Assembly: GCF_020382885.2 (NCBI RefSeq)
Contig: NC_058514.1
Span: 16,649,749 to 16,713,748, forward strand
Length of the DNA: 64,000 nucleotides
Source of the DNA: Scatophagus argus
Taxonomy: Eukaryota; Chordata; Actinopteri; Scatophagidae
Direction of reading: 5' to 3'
Each line of letters opens with the position of its first letter. Position 1 is the stretch's first letter. The notes beneath the pieces are model-generated. The model saw only the letters and a program-made list of their open reading frames with translations. It did no database searches and was not told the origin of the DNA. The position numbers were made by a program, and so were the translations under genes. Shown here piece after piece: positions 57,901 to 64,000 of the stretch.

Positions 57901-60712
57901 ATATGACCAACCTCAGGAACCACATGTTGCGACTCGGATCGGATCAGATTGATAATGGATTCTGAATCTTGAGAATCGGAATCGAATTGATTCTTGAAAC
58001 CCAGCCCTAGAACTGCAAGTGATCAATCACATCACGTGTAATCATTGTTTATATAAAATGCTGATTAGCGCAGCTTTAACTTTGGTTTAATATCTAAGAA
58101 CACGTGAGGGTCTAAGGGCAGAGGATGTTGCTATGATGTTATGTAAAGCCCTTTGCCTGTAAAATTTCTTGTCTTTCACATACTTGAATGTAGATTTAGA
58201 ATAACACCACTCCAAGGCTGTTACAATTCCCTTGTATTCCTTGTACAATGACAATGAAGGCTTCTGATTCTGATTCTGAACAGCCTACACATTTTCCTCA
58301 GAGTCCTTCAAAAACAGGCTGTGTTGAGTCACCAATGCTAGTGGGCAATTTTCAACGGGAAGTGATGTCAGGACTGTGGCTCTGTGCAGATATGTTTGTG
58401 ATTAGTCTAGTTTTGAGTGAAAAGGTGAAGTGACGAGGATGTAAATGCCAGATTTTAAGGATCTAGATGAGATATTTTTTCTGAAGCCTTTACTCTGCTC
58501 TTACTTCTTGCTCTGTAAAATACCTCTGACTCACCTGTCCACTACTGCCTTGTGTGTGGCCTTCCACTGTTCCTTATCAGCATCAGTACCAATCTCAGGA
58601 TTCAGCTTCTGTAGGTTGACTCCTGCCACATTTGCACCACTCCACACTGGCACTGAAATAAAAATATACACAAACACATTCAGTTAACCATGCACTACGT
58701 ATGATTTTCAAGGAACATCACCTTTTCAGTGCAGCCTCAACAGAAAAGACAACATATCTCACAAAAACATGACTGGTCCAAGTGTGTACTCACCACTGGT
58801 GTCCCCATGCTCTCCCAGCACCCAGCCGTTAAAGGAGCTGGTGTGGATGCCAAGGCGTTCAGCCATCAGGTAGCGGAAGCGGGCCGAATCCAGGTTGGTA
58901 CCACTGCCGATGACTCGGTGCTTGGGCAGACCGCTCAGTTTCCAGGTCACATAGGTCAGCACATCCACTGTGGAAGGTGTGATACAACCGGGGCTTATTG
59001 ATAATGTAACACACACAAGTACACACATGCAACTAAACCCAAAGATCACCATGTTTGTAATGCTGTATTCACCAGGGTTGGAGACCACGATGAGTGTGCA
59101 GTTGGGACTATATTTGACGATCTGGGGAATGATGCACTTGAAGACGTTGACGTTCCTCTGTACCAGGTTGAGGCGGCTCTCTCCCTCCTGCTGGCGAACA
59201 CCAGCTGTCACCACGACCAGGCGAGAGTTTGCTGTCACCGCATAGTCTGGGAGAGGAAGACAGACGGACAAAGAACATCTGATCTGATGAGCTCTGTCCA
59301 GAAATGAGATTCTTCTGTGCAGTGCAGCCGTACGTGAGCAGGAGGTTCTCACCTTTGTCAGCGACTATCTTGGAGGTCTTGAGGAAGAGGCTGCCGTGCT
59401 GCAGGTCCATCATCTCTCCCTTGAGACGATCCTCCATCACATCCACCAGAGCCAGCTCATCAGTCAGGTCCTGTCCAGAGAGGCAGGAGAAAGATGAGGA
59501 GTGGCAGTGGCGGAAGACGATCATAGATGAATTTGCCAAGCTCATACTTTACATTATATTTCCAGTGTAACACCCATATTTGTATATATTATATTATATT
59601 ATTATTATTATATGTATATATATATTTTTTTTATCTTAATTTTCAATTCAATTTCAATTTCAATTTATTTCTATAGCACCTTATACAATCAAAATTGTCT
59701 CTAGATGCTTTACAGAGACCCAGAGCCTGAACCCCCGAGCAAGCAGACAGTGGCAAGGAAAAACTCCCTTTTAACAGGAGGAAACCTTGATCAGGATTTT
59801 GAGGGTCATTATGCACTTTTGAATATCTATTTTTTTATTCTCAATTTTTAAACAAATATGACAAATGGAATTTGAATGTTAACGCCATATACATGTACTG
59901 CAAATCGAGTAGTATCTTGGCACTCCTTGCAATATATGAACATATATGTATAGAAAATAATGAACTTTATGTGTTCTCGTATTGGCCTTGATTTTGATTC
60001 AGTATTTACTTTTCACAGAGATTAGAACTATATGTGCTGATATGTAGCTGAATTATTTTTAATATTAATAATTATTATTCACAATATTATTAATACTTCT
60101 TATGGCATACATACAAATGCATATTGTTGAATATAGTTTATAATATATGTCTATACAAAAAACTAAAAAGTTGGATATGAAATATGATTTTGATATTAAA
60201 ACAGTGTTAAAACATATATCTATTTATTACTCTGTATATGTATAATATGATTTACAATAATGTAATGAAAAATGAAAATGAGATTATCTTCTAATGTAAG
60301 ATATATTTCTATTACACATAAGTAAAGGAAAATATGTTCTTTACTGTTTTCATATTTATTTTACATTGACATTTACAAAGTTAATGTAAACGTATGTTGA
60401 ACATACATGAAAATGGTCAAATGTATCATGTATGTATGGCAAAATATGTGACAGCTGGCTGATCATAAATACTCACATTCATCCATTTTTTGATGATAAA
60501 ACATAATGAATCACATTTTGAACAGGCTTTTTTTCTTTTCCGTCACTGTAACAAAGTCTGTGCTGAATGTTGCTGTGTCTTACCCGCAGCAGGATGCTGA
60601 TGGCACAGGCCATGCCCACCTGACCCACGCCCACCACCGTCACCTTGTTCCTGGGAGGCTCAGCAGGACTGCTGGCCAGAGGGCTGATCAGCTTCTGCAG
60701 CACTGAGGACAT
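54992..60712 (-). CDS. ldhb: L-lactate dehydrogenase B chain
   Basis: This cytosolic tetrameric enzyme interconverts pyruvate and lactate with NAD. Coding exons, 5' to 3' on minus: 60712-60584, 59470-59353, 59246-59073, 58967-58794, 58652-58535, 56421-56298, 55159-54992. They join to 334 codons, the family length. The start [15 protein letters not shown] is typical of fish LDH-B. The nucleotide-binding GxGxxG lies at 28-33 (GVGQVG), and the mobile loop [10 protein letters not shown] (98-107) has the substrate-discriminating Gln and Arg107. The catalytic site shows LDSARFRY (Asp167, Arg170) and EHGD with proton-acceptor His194. The C-terminus is [10 protein letters not shown]. The intron 6 donor is weak (AAG|GTCTGA). 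The acceptor before the first coding exon, at 60720, leaves CTGTGATC before the ATG, so an upstream exon exists. Confidence 0.97.
55608..55650 (+). repeat. LINE-tail fragment with TCTTA repeats
   Basis: CTGCGGGATCAATAAAGTTC followed by TTATCTTATCTTA is the end of a fish LINE-type repeat, in ldhb intron 6. Confidence 0.6.
56014..56250 (-). repeat. Family A repeat in ldhb intron 6
   Basis: Begins with five CAATT units, then TTTATTTATATAGCGCCAAT and TCATGACACTTTCCAATT, and ends in a GGAAAAACTGCCTTTTAGAA tail. It is the longest family A copy and shows that family A runs into the family B-like tail. Confidence 0.85.
56257..56292 (+). repeat. (TG)n immediately 3' of ldhb exon 6
   Basis: On the gene strand this is (CA)n starting 6 nt into intron 6 (GTCTGACACACACA...). 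Confidence 0.95.
56457..56478 (+). repeat. (TG)n just upstream of ldhb exon 6
   Basis: On the gene strand it is (CA)n ending about 36 nt before the exon 6 acceptor at 56421. Confidence 0.95.
57540..58012 (+). mobile_element. hAT-type transposon remnant with BED zinc-finger fragment
   Basis: In plus orientation a frame starting [17 protein letters not shown] continues with [11 protein letters not shown], the aromatic part of a BED finger. It is broken by a frameshift, then resumes in another frame as [15 protein letters not shown] followed by NLRNHM, the CxxC...HxxxH-type part. The ends are inverted GAATCGATTCTCA / TGAGAATCGGAATCGAAT stretches, and the right terminus reads ACCCAGCCCTAG. On the left a 19-bp unit (GATTCTCAGATTCCGAATC) is duplicated. 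It lies in ldhb intron 5. Confidence 0.75.
58085..58275 (+). repeat. Fish repeat tail fragments
   Basis: GTGAGGGTCTAAGGGCAGAG matches the repeat at 62776-62965. It is followed by TTGTACAATGACAATGAAGG and GATTCTGATTCTGA, a LINE-like tail. Confidence 0.6.
59643..59802 (+). repeat. Family B repeat in ldhb intron 1
   Basis: CAATTCAATTTCAATTTCAA, then AGCACCTTATACAATC, ATTGTCTCTAGATGCTTTAC and GGAAAAACTCCCTTTTAACA. It is the reference copy for comparison with 42521-42652 and 61082-61300. Confidence 0.85.
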
Positions 60713-61081
60713 GATCACAGCTGCAGGGACAGACAGAACATGTCTTGCTGAGTCATGGTTAGAAAATAAAGCGTATAAAAACCAAAAATGTGCATCAAGT
60801 TCTCAGAGCTCAAGGTTCTAATAATGTCAAGATTAGAAGATCAACAGCCAAAAAGATTCAGTTAAACGGAGAAATGAAGTATCATAAAACCTGTTGTCGC
60901 TCATTTCTTTCAGTCAGCTGATTAATTTATGAACCAATCATGCACTCAGTTGTCACAGTCACTAACCGTGCACAGATTTCCACTGACAGTTATTAAAGAG
61001 AAAGCAGTGAGCAGTAGCTACAACAATTCTTTTCATTACTCACTAAACCACAGAAATGGTCACCTTAGTTTAGAGTGAAAC
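60713..61081. other. Non-coding DNA before the ldhb start codon
   Basis: Intron lying between the inferred first exon and the coding exon. Nothing else is recognised. Confidence 0.5.
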
Positions 61082-61272
61082 TAAATTGTCTCTAGATGCT
61101 TTACAGAGACACAGAGCCTGAACCCCCGAGCAAGCAGACAGTGGCAAGGAAAAACTCCCTTTTAACAGGAAGAAACCTTGAGCAGGACCCGACTCACAAG
61201 GGAGAACTATCCTGCTGATAGTCAGCTGGGTGAAGGGGGGAAAGAAGAGGTAGACAGGACAGAGAGGATGAA

Positions 61273-61300
<28 letters not shown>
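61082..61300 (+). repeat. Family B repeat with (GA)n end
   Basis: Lacks the CAATTT head but carries ATTGTCTCTAGATGCTTTAC through AGCAGGACCCGACTC and GTCAGCTGGGTG, then a GA run at about 61272-61300. It shows the fuller tail of family B. Confidence 0.8.
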
Positions 61301-61303
<3 letters not shown>

Positions 61304-61660
61304 TACATGCAATAAACATCATAAATTACAAAGGACAAACATGACAGGTTGTTATAATTGGAATTCTGAAGACTATGTATTGTATGTATTTGTTTTTTAG
61401 CTGATATGTTGTTCAAGTTAGTTATAATAGCACTACATAGAAGAACAACATGGGCAGATGTTGACAGTAGACATTGGGTTTGTCAGAGGGCCGGATGCAG
61501 TTCAACAATATTTTTCATTGATTTTTTTTTTTTATTTACAATGCTGTACAATGAAGGAAAGTAAGCAAATGCTCAGAAGATGTAATGGTATTTTTGTTCA
61601 GTAATGATTAAAACATTTTTATCAAAATGGCTTAATTTGATTCATTTTCTACCAACTTAT

Positions 61661-61783
61661 TGACTTATTCAATTAAATTTTTCAATTCAGTTTATTTATA
61701 GAGCACCAATTCACAACAAAAGTTATTTCATTACACTTTCCAATTTGAGTAGGTCTAGACCAAACTCTTTAATTAAATTGTAA
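61661..61783 (-). repeat. Family A repeat upstream of ldhb
   Basis: CAATTCAGTTTATTTATAGA, then TTCATTACACTTTCCAATT, then GTCTAGACCAAACTC; the same family as 45651-45762. Confidence 0.8.
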
Positions 61784-61962
61784 ATTGTTATTGTTTCAAA
61801 AACAATTAACAGCAGTGCTTTTTTTTTTTAAACAAACAAGTAGCTCTGCAGAACATACAGAAACCTTCATTATGAGATCAGTGCTAAGTGTTAATAATGA
61901 AACAAAGTCCAAAACCAACAACAATCAGTTACTGTTAAACCTCAAGAGTTACAAACACTTAC

Positions 61963-62072
61963 AGGAGGACGAGCAGACAGGCTTCAAGAAGCGAGACATG
62001 ACAGTAGCATCCAAGAGCAGGAACCCAAAAACAACTGACTACTGACTAAAACCCAGAATCCATTTTAAATAC
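61963..62072 (-). promoter_or_regulatory. Probable ldhb TATA box and first exon
   Basis: On the minus strand TATTTAAAA (62071-62063) is followed after about 100 nt by a donor, CTCCT|GTAAGT, with the intron starting at 61962. An exon of about 70-75 nt here, spliced to the acceptor at 60720, would complete the ldhb mRNA. It contains two ATGs: one opens a short uORF, and the second (61999-61997) is in frame with LDH-B (see findings). The last exon base (T) is not ideal for a donor, but +1 to +6 are perfect. Confidence 0.55.
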
Positions 62073-62775
62073 TCGCGTCTTATCAGGACTGTCACGTTCA
62101 TTCACAGTCAACGTTTTCTTCAGTGTCAGTAACAACAACGTTGCTGTCTCATTATGTACTCAAAGTTGTTCAAGAATCACGCTAATCTGTACATACATAA
62201 TGTGTTTGTTTGTGCAGGTTATCATTATCATATCCACCCCTGCAGTATCATCTCTGATGCAGTCATCCTCACAGGATGGCTGATTCACACACTTATCACA
62301 GGAATAGAATGTTCTGATGAAGTTATTGTGGTGGGAACTGGCTACTAACTTTTGATCATTTTACAGTGTATTGCACTGAGCGCTCATGTTTTCTTCTTGT
62401 TCGTTGCTGTGTTGAAATCTATTAAATCTAGTGGAAAAAAACAGAGGGAGTGCAGAAATATGAGTCATTCATACACTGGCAATGACTATCGGCGGGTTCT
62501 CCCTCCCGGGCCGAAATTGAACTGAGTTGAATTGATAGGATAGTGATTTTCAACAGAATATTAAAAATACATGAATGATACAGGAGTTCATTATAATTTC
62601 ATTATTCTAATTTCAGTCTTGTGAAATGTTAAAATCATATTGATGTGGTATCAAAAGTGAAATTGAACAGATGAATCACATGAAAATGTAAAATTTTTAT
62701 GAGTTGAGATTTTGTTTTACTTGTCTTTTTAGTAATGTCGTTCTCATGTTGTTAACTGCTTTCCTGCCTGTACAA
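62073..62775. other. ldhb upstream spacer
   Basis: AT-rich with no recognised exon or repeat of known family. Confidence 0.45.
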
Positions 62776-62965
62776 CATCCATTGCACGTCTGCCCGTCCT
62801 GGGTGAGGGATCCCTCCTCTGTTGCTCACCCTGAGGTTTCTTCCATTTTTCCTGTTAAAGGTTTTTCTGGGAGTTTTTCCTTAGTCGATGTGAGGGTCGA
62901 AGGGCAGAGGATGTTGCTGATGTTATGTTAAACTGCTTGTAAAAATGGGCTATACAAATAAAGTT
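62776..62965 (+). repeat. Dispersed fish repeat
   Basis: Blocks TGAGGTTTCTTCCATTTTTC, CTGTTAAAGGTTTTTCTGGG and AGTTTTTCCTTAGTCGATG end in GGCTATACAAATAAAGTTG, a very common fish repeat tail. An echo of it lies at 58085-58160. Confidence 0.75.
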
Positions 62966-63782
62966 GTCTGGCATACAGATCCCACAATAATGAAAGACCG
63001 ACCATTATAATATGGCTACCTAAGGCCACTATGGGTGGTATGAGAATATGTCTGCTCCTACAGGTTATGTTTCTGCAGGTGTTGTGCAGCTGTGTGTCCA
63101 CAGTGGCTTTTAGTGGACTCTACTAGCTCTTGTTACATGATGCATCATTCCAGAGTAAAAATTAGCTTTTTGAGGCACACGGTGAGTATGAACTGTGACG
63201 TGCAGGGAAAAAAAATGAATGTCGTCATTTGTATGGTGATAATAAAATTGTAGACACTGTGCAGTTGCTATGAGCCGCTCTTAACTCTGGCCGTCCCATC
63301 AGGAACAACGATGATGGAGCACTGGAGACTGATAAACTGATAAAGAATATCTTGTCCTGAGACATAAATGCAGCTCAGTCGTCTCTCTTTGTTGTTCCAC
63401 ACATACGACGGGTGAGCTTCAACCTTTTTTTTTTTTTCAGTCAAACGTAATTGTACAACAAAAGCTATCCAGCAATAAAGCCTGTCAATAAATCACAGCA
63501 CTTTCCTGTATATGAGATATAATGTCCACAAACAAGCTCTCAGCCTAAACATCACTCCAATCAAGTCATCATCTTTATAGCTACTACAACCATTTCAAAT
63601 CTAAAATTTACCTGAAATGTACTTTTTGCTTTAGGGAAACATGGCAGCGAAACAAGGCGTTACAGAAACTTTAAACTTTCTGTTATAGAAAAAAGGTATA
63701 CTAATGCATTCAATATCCTGGCTAGGTAGCAGCAAGCACAGGGAAAGTCTCATCCATGAGGTGAAAGGAGATTCCTATGCCA
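62966..63782. other. Spacer, no gene seen
   Basis: No supported exon. A T-tract of about 13 bp lies at 63425-63440. Confidence 0.4.
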
Positions 63783-64000
63783 ATTTATCCATCCATTTTC
63801 TATACTGCTTATCCGTCAGGGTTGTGGGCGGGGGGGGGGCCAGGGGGGCCTGGAGCCTTTCCCAGCTGACTATGGGCGAGGGGTACCCTGGACTGGTCAA
63901 TCACAGGGCTGACACACAAAGACAGACAACCACACACCTAGGAGTAATGTAGAGTAGCCTATGGGGCACAGAAGGGCCCATGACTGGGATTCGAACCTGG
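63783..64000 (-). repeat. Family C repeat ending in a Pol III B-box-like sequence
   Basis: ATCCATCCATTTTCTATACT, then AGCTGACTATGGGCGAGG, then AGACAGACAACCACACACC is the reverse complement of the family C copy at 22125-22432. The last bases, read on minus, contain GGTTCGAATCC, a B-box consensus. The window ends inside the repeat. Confidence 0.7.

Overview
The window is nuclear DNA of a ray-finned fish, most likely a percomorph teleost. Six vertebrate protein genes with GT-AG introns could be assembled exon by exon. Their order matches human 12p12.1 (RECQL, GOLT1B, SPX, GYS2, LDHB), with the fish-retained kisspeptin gene kiss2 added between gys2 and ldhb. Introns and spacers are full of degenerate fish transposons, SINEs and microsatellites. 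All family assignments come from reading translations by eye and from memory of the families; no database search was possible.

Layout. At 1.24-1.94 kb (-) lies an open, phase-0 terminal exon of a gene I do not recognise. At 3.7-10.9 kb (-) is recql (RecQ1 helicase, 14 coding exons, 652 codons). It stands head to head with golt1b (+, 12.9-18.7 kb, 5 exons, 138 codons); their shared upstream region holds a long imperfect inverted repeat and two ETS-type sites. From 18.7 to 24.8 kb is repeat-rich spacer. spx (spexin, +, 25.0-27.6 kb, 6 exons, 118 codons) follows, with a clear TATA box and poly(A) signal. From 27.7 to 32.0 kb is mostly LINE debris. gys2 (liver glycogen synthase, -, 32.0-50.4 kb, 16 exons, 704 codons) carries Tc1, SINE and MITE insertions in its introns. 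kiss2 (kisspeptin-2, +, 52.3-53.2 kb, 2 coding exons, 125 codons) is divergent from gys2. It converges on ldhb (lactate dehydrogenase B, -, 55.0-60.7 kb, 7 coding exons, 334 codons, with a probable first exon near 62.0 kb). The rest, to 64 kb, is repeat-rich upstream DNA.

Biology. The block places two related amidated neuropeptide genes of the kisspeptin/galanin/spexin family, spx and kiss2, about 25 kb apart on the same strand, separated only by gys2. Two carbohydrate-metabolism genes (gys2, ldhb) alternate with the two peptide genes. No operon-like organisation is expected, but the divergent recql/golt1b and gys2/kiss2 pairs could share regulatory DNA.

The observations most worth checking are: the unidentified 231-residue exon at the left; an in-frame N-terminal extension and a PTS1-like stop-readthrough tail in ldhb; CA repeats flanking both sides of ldhb exon 6; a repeat copy that supplies intron bases from +5 onward at a gys2 donor; the inverted repeat between recql and golt1b; and an 885-bp inverted-repeat MITE in gys2. 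I found no convincing wholly new multi-gene system.
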